NCBI RefSeq assembly: GCF_002368195.1
Contig: NZ_AP018178.1
Coordinates: 5,422,145-5,486,144 of the forward strand
DNA: 64,000 bases
Reading direction: 5' to 3'
DNA from: Calothrix sp. NIES-2100
GTDB taxonomy: Bacteria; Cyanobacteriota; Cyanobacteriia; Cyanobacteriales; Nostocaceae
Each line of letters begins with the position of its first letter. Position 1 is the first letter of the stretch. The notes beneath the pieces are model-generated. The model was not told the origin of the DNA, searched no databases, and saw nothing but the letters and a program-made list of their open reading frames with translations. A program made the translations under genes and the position numbers. Of this stretch, positions 25,962 to 35,222 are shown in pieces.

Positions 25962-27227
25962 TTACTCCTCTTCATCCCAATCATCATCTTCACTCCAATA
26001 TTGTTGGGGTGCATCACCATGAATTTCTAAAATCTTGGCTTTTTTAATTTTGTTATCAGAAGGTTCAATTGCTTCTAATTGCACATTAAATTTCCAATTA
26101 TCGCCAAAATCATAAAGATAAGTCATGCTTGCACCCGGTTCTAGAGGTAAATCACCAATGCGGATTTGATCTGCAAATGGCGGTGATTCCATGTAGGGAT
26201 GACCAATGCTACAAGTGCGACCAAAACGGTCTTTATAACTAAATTCGTATAGGTGATCGTCATCAAAATCAAAAGCATCAAGAATTGTCCCAGCTAACCA
26301 GCTTAATTCTCTTTTTGCTGGGATCGCAATCCGTCGCCAAGATTTAGCAACGGATACTTTAAAAATATAAATACCATCAGTAAAGCCTTGCTGAGGGAGA
26401 GTCAAATTATTTTGCCATTCTGGGAAAAAAGGCTGTAAACTTGGCTGCAAGTGTCCAAAGTTTATATTGATATCTTCCTCAAACTTGCCTACAATTCCCA
26501 CGGGAAAGAGTAACATGAATAGAGCATCACCAAGCGGTAAACGTTCTACACTAATAATCCGCCATCCCTTACCTGCTTCGGCTTTTCCTTGTTTAATAGT
26601 TAATAATCCAAATAATTCTGATAAAGCAACATTATGCAACCCCGGATTATAGCCAAGAGTTTGTTGGTCATCATATTTGGTCAAGTTTAAGCCTTTATCA
26701 GGAATGTGCCCCCAAAACTGAAGACACTTACCTAGATTATTCCATCCATTGTGACGTTCACCTAAAACTTCATTATTTCCCCAAATTAACCAAGCTTCAA
26801 GTAAGGTGAAATAACGTTCTGTCAGGTTAAGGTTAGACCAAGATTCTAATACAGCTTCATCTAATACTAAAAATTGTTTTTTCCCTTGAGATGTGATTTG
26901 TCCGATTCCCGAACTGCGTAATAACAGATAAAGTCCATTAATGTAAGGATATGATTTTTGTACAGGACGTTTCAGTTTAGTGTCGATTGGGTGACTTAAG
27001 CGAGAATTCAGTTCTGATAATATTTTTAAAGGTAGAAGATGATTAACACTACTGACTTCCACGCCTTTTGGTTGGAGAAAATCGATTAAGGTTTGAAAGT
27101 CACGCAGAATTGTACCTGGTTGATTTTCATCAATACTTAGTTCTTTGAGGAGTTGTTGCTGTGACTCTGGGAGGGAAGGTAGTTCCTGATTCAGTGTCAG
27201 TTCTAGGTTGGCAAATAAGTCTTCCAT
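25962..27227 (-). CDS. Plasmid pRiA4b ORF-3 family protein
   Basis: 421-residue protein. The C-terminal ~160 residues match the pRiA4b ORF-3 family: WRRIAIPAKRELSWLAGTIL, AFDFDDDHLYEF, LPLEPGASMTYLYDFGDNWK, ending in an acidic WSEDDDWDEEE tail. The N-terminal ~260 residues are helical and unrecognised; related proteins often carry such an extension. The family occurs on plasmids and beside mobile elements, but its biochemical role is unknown to me. Confidence 0.82.
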   Translation of the reverse strand: MEDLFANLELTLNQELPSLPESQQQLLKELSIDENQPGTILRDFQTLIDFLQPKGVEVSSVNHLLPLKILSELNSRLSHPIDTKLKRPVQKSYPYINGLYLLLRSSGIGQITSQGKKQFLVLDEAVLESWSNLNLTERYFTLLEAWLIWGNNEVLGERHNGWNNLGKCLQFWGHIPDKGLNLTKYDDQQTLGYNPGLHNVALSELFGLLTIKQGKAEAGKGWRIISVERLPLGDALFMLLFPVGIVGKFEEDININFGHLQPSLQPFFPEWQNNLTLPQQGFTDGIYIFKVSVAKSWRRIAIPAKRELSWLAGTILDAFDFDDDHLYEFSYKDRFGRTCSIGHPYMESPPFADQIRIGDLPLEPGASMTYLYDFGDNWKFNVQLEAIEPSDNKIKKAKILEIHGDAPQQYWSEDDDWDEEE

Positions 27228-27350
27228 AATTAAAAATTAAATTAAAAATTCAATTTAAATTTAATCCTACGAATCAAGAACTGGACAAAATTTAGCAAAT
27301 GATGAATGCTAATATTTTCGCTTGCTAGTTACAAATCTCACAAATTTGAT

Positions 27351-27887
27351 ATGAACAGTAATACTCGCCTCCAGATGATTCTAGCTGACACACCTGTAGG
27401 GATGATTTTACCCGCGATCGCCCAACTTAATCTACCTGATTGGTGGTTAGCAGGCGGTGCGGTACGAAATACAGTCTGGCGCTTAATTTTTGGGGATGAC
27501 TGCGAGTTAGTAATCAAAGATTTTGATATTGCATTTTTCGATATCCAAGGCGATCGCACCCAGGAACTAGCCGCCAAAGCCACCCTCACACAACAGTTTC
27601 CTAATAACGAATTTGATGTGAAAAATCAAGCTAGTTTTGCCCGCTGGCGCGATGGCGACACAGCATACAATAGTACAGAAGATGGCATTACACAATGGTT
27701 ACATACTGCTACTGCTGTAGGGGTGCGGCTAAATGCGCAAGGAAAATGGGAGTTTTTTACCCCCTACGGCTTGGATGATTTATTTAATGGAATTATCCGC
27801 ACTACGCCTGTACATACTGATAATCCTCATGCGCATCAAAAAGCAGCTATTTTTTTACAAAAGTGTCCTTATTTGCGGTTAGCATAA
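27351..27887 (+). CDS. Nucleotidyltransferase family protein (DUF925-like)
   Basis: Small nucleotidyltransferase-fold protein of about 178 residues. WWLAGGAVRNTVWRLIFGD followed by VIKDFDIAFFDIQGD gives the GGAVRN and paired-Asp (DFDIAFFD) metal-binding pattern of the superfamily. YGLDDLFNGIIRTTP lies in the C-terminal part. The ATG at 27351 is preferred over the upstream start at 27306, which would add a poorly conserved 15-residue leader. The substrate is unknown; toxin-like or tRNA-modifying roles occur in the superfamily. Confidence 0.8.
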   Translation: MNSNTRLQMILADTPVGMILPAIAQLNLPDWWLAGGAVRNTVWRLIFGDDCELVIKDFDIAFFDIQGDRTQELAAKATLTQQFPNNEFDVKNQASFARWRDGDTAYNSTEDGITQWLHTATAVGVRLNAQGKWEFFTPYGLDDLFNGIIRTTPVHTDNPHAHQKAAIFLQKCPYLRLA

Positions 27888-27894
27888 ATAAATT

Positions 27895-27947
27895 TTGTAG
27901 TAAGCACTTTAGTGCTTAAAAGGTCAGGACTGAAGTCCTTACTACAA
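27895..27947. repeat. 53-bp palindromic repeat with two nested hairpins
   Basis: Ends TTGTAGTAAG and CTTACTACAA are perfect inverted repeats. Inside are two small hairpins, AAGCACTTTAGTGCTT and AGGACTGAAGTCCT. The pattern is that of a dispersed cyanobacterial palindrome. It lies between two converging genes and may serve as terminator. Confidence 0.75.
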
Positions 27948-27953
27948 TGATTT

Positions 27954-30278
27954 TTAATTATTAATTCTTAATTTGGCATGGTTGAGTTCACTTTCAAAGC
28001 GGCTATAGACAATTTCGATAGGATACCAAGTTGAAAACCAGTATAAATCTTGCATAACTTTGGCAGAGTTATTATTATCTACTTCAAAATGAACTAAGGC
28101 TAAATTATTTAAGCCTATTACTTCGCGTCCATCTTGAAACCAAGGTAATTTCCAAAAAGCTAAATACTGTAACCATTCCCATTTATGGGTTTTAGCTTGT
28201 TTTTTGGCAGTCATTAGCCATGAAACATTAGTGCCAAAGTCAGCAGTTTTTGTGCTAGTTCGGGAAATCCATTCCATTAAACCATGCCATTCGGGCGGAC
28301 GAGGTGATAAAGAATCACTGTAGGATTTTCTGCTAGAAATTTCTACCATATAAGGGGAATTTGTCCAGCCTATCCATTGTCTAGTTTTTTCTGGTAACAG
28401 CCATTGTTTGAGTCTTGTATGAATGATTTGAGTAATCTTTTCTTCATTTTTAAAAGCACTAGCTGTTAACTGGACTAATATAGATTTTTTCTCAGAACCT
28501 AACGATTTTTTGGTATAAGTTAAGCGGACAACAGAACTGTAGTGAATGTCTCCAGATAACACAATTACTTGTTGGCGTTGCTCAAATAATGTGGTGAGAA
28601 ATTGTGCTAAGGCTTCGTAATTAATATTCCATGCATCACCTACATCTACACCATAAACTTTATCTCTTTTTAAATGCCAATGGTGAATCCAATCTATTAC
28701 TTGTAAACCAAATAAATTTGTCGGTGCAATCACAAATGTAGCTTGCATTGGCGATCGCCCTATCGGTTTGTGTGTGACTTGTTCTAAAGGCTGGGATAGT
28801 TGCTGTGCAAAGGCTGGAGGCGATAGCAGCATTGGCGGCGCTATTGGTTTTTGATCGGCTGGATAACCGCGCCAAGTGCGTGTATCTAAAACTATGACTT
28901 CATGGCAAAAGCTGCGTACCGTATAATGCCATGTTAGGGCTTCTGGGTCTCTGTCTAGTACTAAAACTGAATCATATTGCACAAATTCCGGTAAATTTGT
29001 ACTGGGGTTAATAGGCGGCATTCCTAAGTAACGGGCGATCGCATCCCACGCTTCAGCATTCATTCCCCCAGATGCAGACCAATCCGCCGCTGCTTGTAAT
29101 AATTTCTCCCCTGGTTGTCCGCCTGTAAATTGCTTGGGTGTATTCCCCCAGGCTTGAAAAACTGCATAGGCTAACAAAGCATTTTGCACTGTTCTCCGTC
29201 CCAAGGGTTGTCCTAAAACCCGCAAACACCAAGCTTGGTTGAGGTTCCAGTCATCGCTGACATCATGGTCATCGAAAATACTATACATGGGAATGTTCGC
29301 CAGCGCCCGCCGCACTTTCCACAGGGTATGGATAAATTGCTGCATATCCCGCACTTCTTTATCCCAACGGCGGCTGACGCGATGTCCATCCATCACCTCC
29401 CGCCCTTTGGGTAAGGTACTCGGCCAGCAAGCGGGAGACCATGACAATATATAAGATGCGTAATATTCCCCCAAACTCAGCAGGTGACTGCTAACTTTGG
29501 CAGCTTTATTGTGTAATCCGGCGGTGAAACCTGCTTGATGAGTGGCGATTTCTGCCCGATGTCCGGGAAGCAGTTGCTTTGGGGTTAAATAACTGGGGTC
29601 GGCGGCTGTTTGCTGTGTCAAAGGTAACCTTTCTTCCCAACCTAAAAGCGCATCGCCTAACTGAGAAGAAACCCACAACAGCGGATCGGCGACATCATCA
29701 CCATAAATTTGGTCGCCTGTAAGGAAAAGCTGATGGGGTCTTTTGCGGGGCTGGTTGGCGGCTGACTCAATCAAGCAATCGAGAATTGGTAACGCATCAA
29801 AGCCATCACCGTGAGGTTTACGACAGGAACCATGCACAATCCGCAAATCTTGTAAATCCGTTGGCGGGAGGACAAATGTGGGTTTTTGATGGTCAAAATA
29901 GCTGATGTTCACAGCGGGAAAGCGGCTAGAACATAAAGCTTGCTGCAATGTTTGCGGCTGGGAAGACTCCTCAATAAATTGTAGGTCGTAGGCGTAGATG
30001 CGATCGCTACTTAATAAATAACTACCCGCAGATTCCGCCGTTACTGCCACAATATGCAGCGATTTTCCCAGGGCAAAAGTAGAACGTCTTCCCTCTAACA
30101 GCAGATTTGTGATTAACTCACCGTGATTTGCTGTGTCATAAATCTGGAGTACCACCTCACAAGGACGTTTCAACGCCACCCAGACTGTAACTGAGTCGGA
30201 TTCTGTATGTTGTAATATAGGCCCCGCCAGAATTAGCGGCAATTCTTGTAAAAACTCTGCTCCAAATAAATCGTTCAT
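27954..30278 (-). CDS. PhoD-like metallophosphatase
   Basis: Large (774-residue) member of the PhoD alkaline phosphatase/phosphodiesterase superfamily. Metal-binding motifs are present in order: LTGDQIYGDDVADPL, YSIFDDHDVSDDWN, and VLSGDIHYSSVVRLTY. The N-terminal ~120 residues form a beta-sandwich-like domain (ESDSVTVWVALKRPCEV). No Tat or Sec signal is visible, so it may be cytosolic, unlike classical PhoD. It could serve phosphate scavenging, but it is 25 kb from the pst operon and there is no sign of a Pho box. Substrate unknown. Confidence 0.83.
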   Translation of the reverse strand: MNDLFGAEFLQELPLILAGPILQHTESDSVTVWVALKRPCEVVLQIYDTANHGELITNLLLEGRRSTFALGKSLHIVAVTAESAGSYLLSSDRIYAYDLQFIEESSQPQTLQQALCSSRFPAVNISYFDHQKPTFVLPPTDLQDLRIVHGSCRKPHGDGFDALPILDCLIESAANQPRKRPHQLFLTGDQIYGDDVADPLLWVSSQLGDALLGWEERLPLTQQTAADPSYLTPKQLLPGHRAEIATHQAGFTAGLHNKAAKVSSHLLSLGEYYASYILSWSPACWPSTLPKGREVMDGHRVSRRWDKEVRDMQQFIHTLWKVRRALANIPMYSIFDDHDVSDDWNLNQAWCLRVLGQPLGRRTVQNALLAYAVFQAWGNTPKQFTGGQPGEKLLQAAADWSASGGMNAEAWDAIARYLGMPPINPSTNLPEFVQYDSVLVLDRDPEALTWHYTVRSFCHEVIVLDTRTWRGYPADQKPIAPPMLLSPPAFAQQLSQPLEQVTHKPIGRSPMQATFVIAPTNLFGLQVIDWIHHWHLKRDKVYGVDVGDAWNINYEALAQFLTTLFEQRQQVIVLSGDIHYSSVVRLTYTKKSLGSEKKSILVQLTASAFKNEEKITQIIHTRLKQWLLPEKTRQWIGWTNSPYMVEISSRKSYSDSLSPRPPEWHGLMEWISRTSTKTADFGTNVSWLMTAKKQAKTHKWEWLQYLAFWKLPWFQDGREVIGLNNLALVHFEVDNNNSAKVMQDLYWFSTWYPIEIVYSRFESELNHAKLRINN

Positions 30279-30459
30279 TGCTAACTATGCAAGCCTTGTT
30301 TCCATCGTATTGCTATAGTCGCGCATTTTCTGCTGCAAAATATTGACGATAAACTGCTTCTATGATACAAATGTACTATTAAACAGTGCGATTTTGCAGC
30401 AGAATTTAATACTCTCAACAGATAAATAGCATTTTTAACCCCACAGGAGAGCAAAATAA

Positions 30460-30867
30460 ATGAGACTATCTAAAATGGACTTGAGTAGCCTGATTGCGAT
30501 CGCTCATGCTGACGGACATTTACAATTATTGCTCGATCGCGGCGACGAAATAGAACTTTTAGAGATTCCCGCACCAGTTCAAGCTTTTGAGGGGTTGGTA
30601 GAACTGAACGAGATTATAGCGGAACCTGTGGCGCTTCCTGAATATGAAGAACCGATTGCGTTGTTACCTGTGAGTTCATCAATGGCGGCTAGCATTGCTT
30701 ACGATAGTCACGAGCAAACTTTGCAGGTTGAGTTCAAGAGTGGGGCAGTTTATGAGTATTCTGGGGTAGATGAGGAGACATGGGAAGATTTTTACTCGGC
30801 TGATTCCGTTGGTAGTTTTTATAATCAGCAAATTAAAGGGAGATTTGACTGCGAAAGGATAGGGTGA
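30460..30867 (+). CDS. KTSC-domain protein
   Basis: 135-residue acidic protein. The C-terminal half (PVSSSMAASIAYDSHEQTLQ, VEFKSGAVYEYSGVDEETWE, FYSADSVGSFYNQQIKGRF) is a KTSC domain, a small module associated with lysyl-tRNA synthetase-linked and nucleic-acid contexts. The N-terminal half (HADGHLQLLLDRGDEIELLE) is unrecognised. GGAGAG is a good ribosome binding site about 9 nt upstream of the ATG. Function unknown. Confidence 0.85.
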   Translation: MRLSKMDLSSLIAIAHADGHLQLLLDRGDEIELLEIPAPVQAFEGLVELNEIIAEPVALPEYEEPIALLPVSSSMAASIAYDSHEQTLQVEFKSGAVYEYSGVDEETWEDFYSADSVGSFYNQQIKGRFDCERIG

Positions 30868-30888
30868 GAGGGAAAATATTTCATCTTT

Positions 30889-31036
30889 CGCTTACCCGAA
30901 ATAACGCCCGCAGGCTAGAAGCCTGGGGCTATCGATACAAAGCCCACCTTCGTGGGCTGTTTTTAGCCCACGAAGGTGGGCTTTGTTCGATTAGCCGCAC
31001 CCTTCTAGGGTGACGGCGGTCTGTTGGGTAAGCGAG
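30889..31036. repeat. MITE-like palindromic element, copy A
   Basis: Outer inverted ends CGCTTACCC (30889-30897) and GGGTAAGCG (31026-31034) bracket a long internal hairpin made of AGCCCACCTTCGTGGGCT and its complement (30940-30983), plus side arms CCCGCAGGCTAGAAGCC and CACCCTTCTAGGGTG. A diverged, inverted second copy is at 63507-63640. No ORF inside. Confidence 0.8.
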
Positions 31037-31186
31037 GGGTTTTACCTCTGAGTCGCCAGTAGTATCTTTAAACAGGAGTAGGTTAAATCCAATTCTCCAT
31101 TATTAATTACGTGATTCGCCGGGAAAAATCACCAACTGTTCACCTTCAGAAGGCGGAATTTGCACCTCAAAGCATGAAGGTTGAAG

Positions 31187-31375
31187 TTCAAAACCTGAAG
31201 CTTGCAGCTTTTATCCTCAACGTTGCGGCTTTGATGTCGGAAATTGCGGCTTTTATCTCGAACGTTGCGCCTTTTTGCTTGAACGTTGCAGCTTTTATCC
31301 TCAACGTTGCGGCTTTGATGCGGAAATTTGCGGCTTTTATCTTCAACGTTGCAGCTTTTTGCTGGAAAGGTGAGA
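31187..31375. repeat. 21-bp tandem repeat array with an 84-bp higher-order period
   Basis: Eight clear 21-bp units from 31208 (for example CTTTTATCCTCAACGTTGCGG at 31208 and again at 31292). Units 1-4 match units 5-8 in order, so four variants repeat as an 84-bp block. Two degenerate units precede. Both strands stay open across the array and would encode heptad repeats (AAFILNV on plus, KAATLKI on minus), but an array whose period is a multiple of three does this automatically in several frames, so coding is not claimed. Confidence 0.9.
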
Positions 31376-31601
31376 AAATGAGCAAGAGCGATGCCTGCGG
31401 CGGGCTACGCCTACGCACTTTGATGGCAACTTATGAGTGAATTAGCAATAGTCATGGTGATGGGAAGGAAATTAAAAAAGGCGATCGCAGCGATCGCGGC
31501 TTGTTTTGCTTCGCTTGCTATGAAAATTGCCTAACCGGACTCCCTATTATCCCCATTCACCACAACTGACTCAAACAAAATCCGCATTTCTTAATTACGA
31601 A

Positions 31602-34600
31602 TTACTCTTCTTTGCCTTGCAACCGCAAAAAATGCACCCGTCCTGAATCTTCCCCTGCAACAACTCTCACCCCATCAGGTGCAACAGCACAGCATAATAT
31701 TCCCCCATCCCCAATGAAGCTAGCAATTACTTCTCCAGTTTGCCAGTTCCAGACTTTCAGAGTTTTATCAAGAGAACCAGAAATTAAGTACTTGCCATTT
31801 GGACTGGGGGCAACTGCACATACCTCAGAACTATGACCCTTCAGAGTACGCAGTTCTTTACCAGTTTGCCAATTCCAGACTTTGAGTGTGTTGTCAGAGG
31901 AAGCAGAAATCACGTACTCGCCATCTGGAGTTAGAGCAACTGCATATACCGAGCGGCTATGACCCTTCAGAGTACGCAGTTCTTGTCCAGTTTGCCAATT
32001 CCAGACTTTGAGTGTGTTGTCCCAAGAAGCAGAAATCACGTACTGGCCATCAGGTGTGAGGGCAACTGCATATACGGAGTCACTATGACCCTTTAGGATA
32101 CGCAGTTCTTCCCCAGTTTGCCAATTCCAGACTTTGAGTGTGTTGTCAGAGGAAGCAGAAATCACGTAATTGCCATCAGGTGTGAGGGCAACTGCATTTA
32201 CTGAGTCACTATGACCAGCTAGAGTACGCAATTCTTTTCCAGTTTGCCAATTCCAGACTTTGAGGGTGTTGTCATTGGAACCAAAAATCATGCAACTACT
32301 ATCTGCGGTGAGGATAATAGCAGTTAGCAAGTCAGTATGACTCATTAAAGTACGTACTATTTCCCCAGTTTGCAAATTCCAGATTTTCAGGGTCTTGTCA
32401 AAGGAGGCAGAAATTATGTATTCGCCATCTAGGATGAGGTTAAGAGCGGTTACCCAGTGAGTATGACCAGCTAGAGTACGCACTTTTTGTCCAGTTTGCC
32501 AATTCCAGACTTTGAGGGTGTTGTCATCGGAACCAGAAATCACGTATTTGCTATCAAGGGTTAGGGTGACTGCATTTACAGAGCCACTATGATCCTTGAG
32601 GGTACGCAGTTCTTCACCAGTTTGCCAATTCCAGACTTTGAGAGTGTTGTCAGCAGAACCAGAAATCACGTAATTGCCATCAGGTGTGAGGGCAACTGCA
32701 TTTATCCAGATACTATTACCCTTTAGGGTACGTACTAGTTCCCCAGTTTGCCAATTCCAAACTTTCAGGATATTGTCGAACGAAGCAGAAACCACGTAGT
32801 TGCCATCTGGAGTAAAGGCGACTGCTGTTACCCAAAAACGACGATTCTTTAGAGTAAGTAGTTGTTCTCCAGTTTGCCAATTCCAGACTTTGAGAGTGTT
32901 GTCATCTGAACTAGAAATCACGTAATTGCCATCAGGTGTGAGGGCAACTGCATTTACCGAATGACTATGACCCGCTAAGGTACGCAGTTCTTCACCAGTT
33001 TGCCAATTCCAGACTTTGAGAGTGTTGTCATCTGAACTAGAAATCACGTAATTGCCATCAGGTGTGAGGGCAACTGCGTTTACCGAATGACTATGACCCG
33101 CTAAGGTACGCAGTTCTTCACCAGTTTGCCAATTCCAAACTTTGAGGGTGCTGTCATCAGAACCAGAAATCACGTAATTGCCATCAGGTGTGAGGGTAAC
33201 TGCATTTACCGAGCTACTATGACCTTCTAGGGTACGCAGTTCTTCACCAGTTTGCCAATTCCAGACTTTGAGGGTGTTGTCAGCGGAACCAGAAATCACG
33301 TAATTGCCATCAGGTGTGAGGGCAACTGCATTTACCGAGTGACTATGACCCGCCAGGGTACGTACTAAGCAACCGCTAGGAGAAGTCAAGCTTGCTGTTT
33401 GCGGAAGCAAGCTAGGAGTTTTGCATTCCTGCGCTTGCGTTAACAATGCTTGAATTTCTTCTCTTTCAAAACCCAGCAAACGCCCTAATAATTGCCCTGG
33501 CAATTGCTGTTTATCTTCATTTAAAATATGTGCCGACAGTCTCAATGCACCTTGAATTAACTGTAAATTCTCATCCTCCGGCAAAAAATTATAATCTGCT
33601 ATCAAAGCATTAATATTGATGTTATCCAACTTCCCCTGCAACCAGCGAAAATCACCCAGCAGTTGTTGTAATTCCCCTTCCCTTCCCCCTGCTTGCAAGT
33701 GATAGGCTAAATTCTGCCAGATATAGCCGTCATTTTCTAAACTATGCCAACCTCCGGGGTATTTCTCACTGTAAGCATTTAACAGGCGATTGTGTAAAAA
33801 CCCTATCCCCTCACTTTCGGTTGCTAATGTCGTGTACTGCTTCCTGACATAATCAAACTGCAAGTCATGCAACTGCAAATTTCCCGCTTCATCCCGCAAA
33901 GCCAGAGATTTACTCACCAATTCATCAATGACATCTTGGCTATCAAACTCATCTAACCCCAAGGGTTGCCAAAAAGTCTGCAAAACTGCTTCGGGTATGG
34001 GTGTATCTTCTCTAAATACCGCAAAATCTAAATATCGCTGTTGGTAATTCTCATCTAAAGCCGCCACACTGACAGCAATAGCTTTGAGTAAATCGGGATA
34101 AGGATAATCGGGAAATTGTTGTTTGATTTTCTCTAAATCAGCGCTGCGGAGTTTTTCTAAAATATTCTGCCAGCGATTTGCAGGTTTCCCCCGCATCATC
34201 GCGCCCACCATCGCCAATGCTAAGGGCAAATACCCACATTCCCGCGCTACCTGCAAAATTAACCCCACCCCGGCTGCGCCACCCCTCCCCGCAAGCGAGG
34301 AGGGGTAAGAGATAATTTCTGTTTCTCGGCTGCTTTGCAAAGAAGAGAGAGATATATCGATATCATCTTTCCCCCTCCCTGCTTGCTCTGAGGGGTTAGG
34401 GGTGGGGTGCAGTATCTCCGGTTGATTTGCCCAATCTGCCAACAGTTCTAACGCCTGTTGTTCACCCAAAACGGCCAGCTGATATTCTTCCCCTCCCAAC
34501 CCCGTGACTATCGCTGCATCACGGGTAGTAATTAACATCTGACAGCGTTCCCCCAACACATCAAACGCCGTCGCATCATCCAAACGCCAGATATCATCCA

Positions 34601-35222
34601 AAATCAGCAAGCAAGCTTTCTCGGCAAACAACTCCCGTAACCGCGCTTTCGCCAATCCCACCTCGGTAAACGCCGCTTGCTTCTCACCCAACGCCGAAGC
34701 AAGATAGGATTGCCAAGTTAAAATTTGGGGCGTTTGTCCAAATGTTATCCAAAACACCCCATCAGGAAACGCCTGTCTGACTTCTTCATCCCGCGCTAAG
34801 GCTGTAGCTAAGACTGTTTTGCCAATTCCGCCCATTCCTTGCACACCTACACGGCGACTTTTCCCTGTAATACCCACAGGTTGCTTTGTTGGTGATAATA
34901 CTTTCTGTTTTAAGGGTGCAAGTTCTTCCAGACGGGGTAAAAAGTGCGGCGGTAACTCTGGGACGTTGGTAAGATTGCCTAAAGGTAGTTGATTGGGGTC
35001 AAAATTCAGCGTAGAAAGAGCTTGTTCGATTGTATCTAATTCCTGCTCCAAGCGTTTGAGTTCTGTTTCCTCATCTTGGATTTGTTGTTCTAACTGAAAC
35101 TTAACAGCAACCCCAGCCTCAATTGCGAAAGCCAGCCGCAACTGCGTTAACTTCTTATTTCTCCGATCCCAGTCGGCTTGAAGGGTATCTCGCTGTTGTT
35201 CCAATCGCTGTCGTTTCGTCAT
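31602..35222 (-). CDS. NB-ARC STAND ATPase with 14 C-terminal WD40 blades
   Basis: NLR-like signal-transducing ATPase of 1206 residues. Residues 1-75 are a charged coiled coil that may link to an effector. NB-ARC starts about 125 with the P-loop GVQGMGGIGKT, Walker B LLILDDIW and the GYLPLAL box. Residues 620-1200 hold 14 WD40 blades (xxDNTLKVWNWQTGEELRTL), enough for two seven-bladed propellers; blades 3 and 4 are almost identical in DNA. Residues about 272-320 are encoded by an inserted palindromic repeat. No toxic effector domain is fused. Such proteins act in defence or programmed cell death in known cases; that role is inference here. Upstream is the TPR gene on the same strand. Confidence 0.92.
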   Translation of the reverse strand: MTKRQRLEQQRDTLQADWDRRNKKLTQLRLAFAIEAGVAVKFQLEQQIQDEETELKRLEQELDTIEQALSTLNFDPNQLPLGNLTNVPELPPHFLPRLEELAPLKQKVLSPTKQPVGITGKSRRVGVQGMGGIGKTVLATALARDEEVRQAFPDGVFWITFGQTPQILTWQSYLASALGEKQAAFTEVGLAKARLRELFAEKACLLILDDIWRLDDATAFDVLGERCQMLITTRDAAIVTGLGGEEYQLAVLGEQQALELLADWANQPEILHPTPNPSEQAGRGKDDIDISLSSLQSSRETEIISYPSSLAGRGGAAGVGLILQVARECGYLPLALAMVGAMMRGKPANRWQNILEKLRSADLEKIKQQFPDYPYPDLLKAIAVSVAALDENYQQRYLDFAVFREDTPIPEAVLQTFWQPLGLDEFDSQDVIDELVSKSLALRDEAGNLQLHDLQFDYVRKQYTTLATESEGIGFLHNRLLNAYSEKYPGGWHSLENDGYIWQNLAYHLQAGGREGELQQLLGDFRWLQGKLDNININALIADYNFLPEDENLQLIQGALRLSAHILNEDKQQLPGQLLGRLLGFEREEIQALLTQAQECKTPSLLPQTASLTSPSGCLVRTLAGHSHSVNAVALTPDGNYVISGSADNTLKVWNWQTGEELRTLEGHSSSVNAVTLTPDGNYVISGSDDSTLKVWNWQTGEELRTLAGHSHSVNAVALTPDGNYVISSSDDNTLKVWNWQTGEELRTLAGHSHSVNAVALTPDGNYVISSSDDNTLKVWNWQTGEQLLTLKNRRFWVTAVAFTPDGNYVVSASFDNILKVWNWQTGELVRTLKGNSIWINAVALTPDGNYVISGSADNTLKVWNWQTGEELRTLKDHSGSVNAVTLTLDSKYVISGSDDNTLKVWNWQTGQKVRTLAGHTHWVTALNLILDGEYIISASFDKTLKIWNLQTGEIVRTLMSHTDLLTAIILTADSSCMIFGSNDNTLKVWNWQTGKELRTLAGHSDSVNAVALTPDGNYVISASSDNTLKVWNWQTGEELRILKGHSDSVYAVALTPDGQYVISASWDNTLKVWNWQTGQELRTLKGHSRSVYAVALTPDGEYVISASSDNTLKVWNWQTGKELRTLKGHSSEVCAVAPSPNGKYLISGSLDKTLKVWNWQTGEVIASFIGDGGILCCAVAPDGVRVVAGEDSGRVHFLRLQGKEE
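32770..33380. repeat. Recently duplicated 126-bp WD40 repeat units
   Basis: Within the STAND gene the 126-bp units coding for the first four WD40 blades are nearly identical. The two around 32895-33020 and 33021-33146 differ at very few positions, including silent sites. This signals recent tandem duplication or gene conversion. Confidence 0.85.
34262..34407. repeat. Palindromic repeat inserted in frame within the STAND gene
   Basis: The segment starts CCCCACCCCGGCTGCGCCAC and ends GGGGTTAGGGGTGGGGTG, with an internal CCCCTCCCCGCAAGCGAGGAGGGG hairpin. It is the same CCCCACCCC...GGGGTGGGG core found in the intergenic elements at 54180-54255 and 54880-54947. It is read through without stop and adds about 48 low-complexity residues (LHPTPNPSEQAGRG ... 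SSLAGRGGAAGVG) before the GYLPLAL box. Confidence 0.8.

Noticed and set aside
31111..31440. Open frame of about 109 codons across the 21-bp array (AAFILNV heptads)
   Set aside because: The period is a multiple of three, so long frames open by chance on both strands; the opposite strand is equally open. No ribosome binding site or family.
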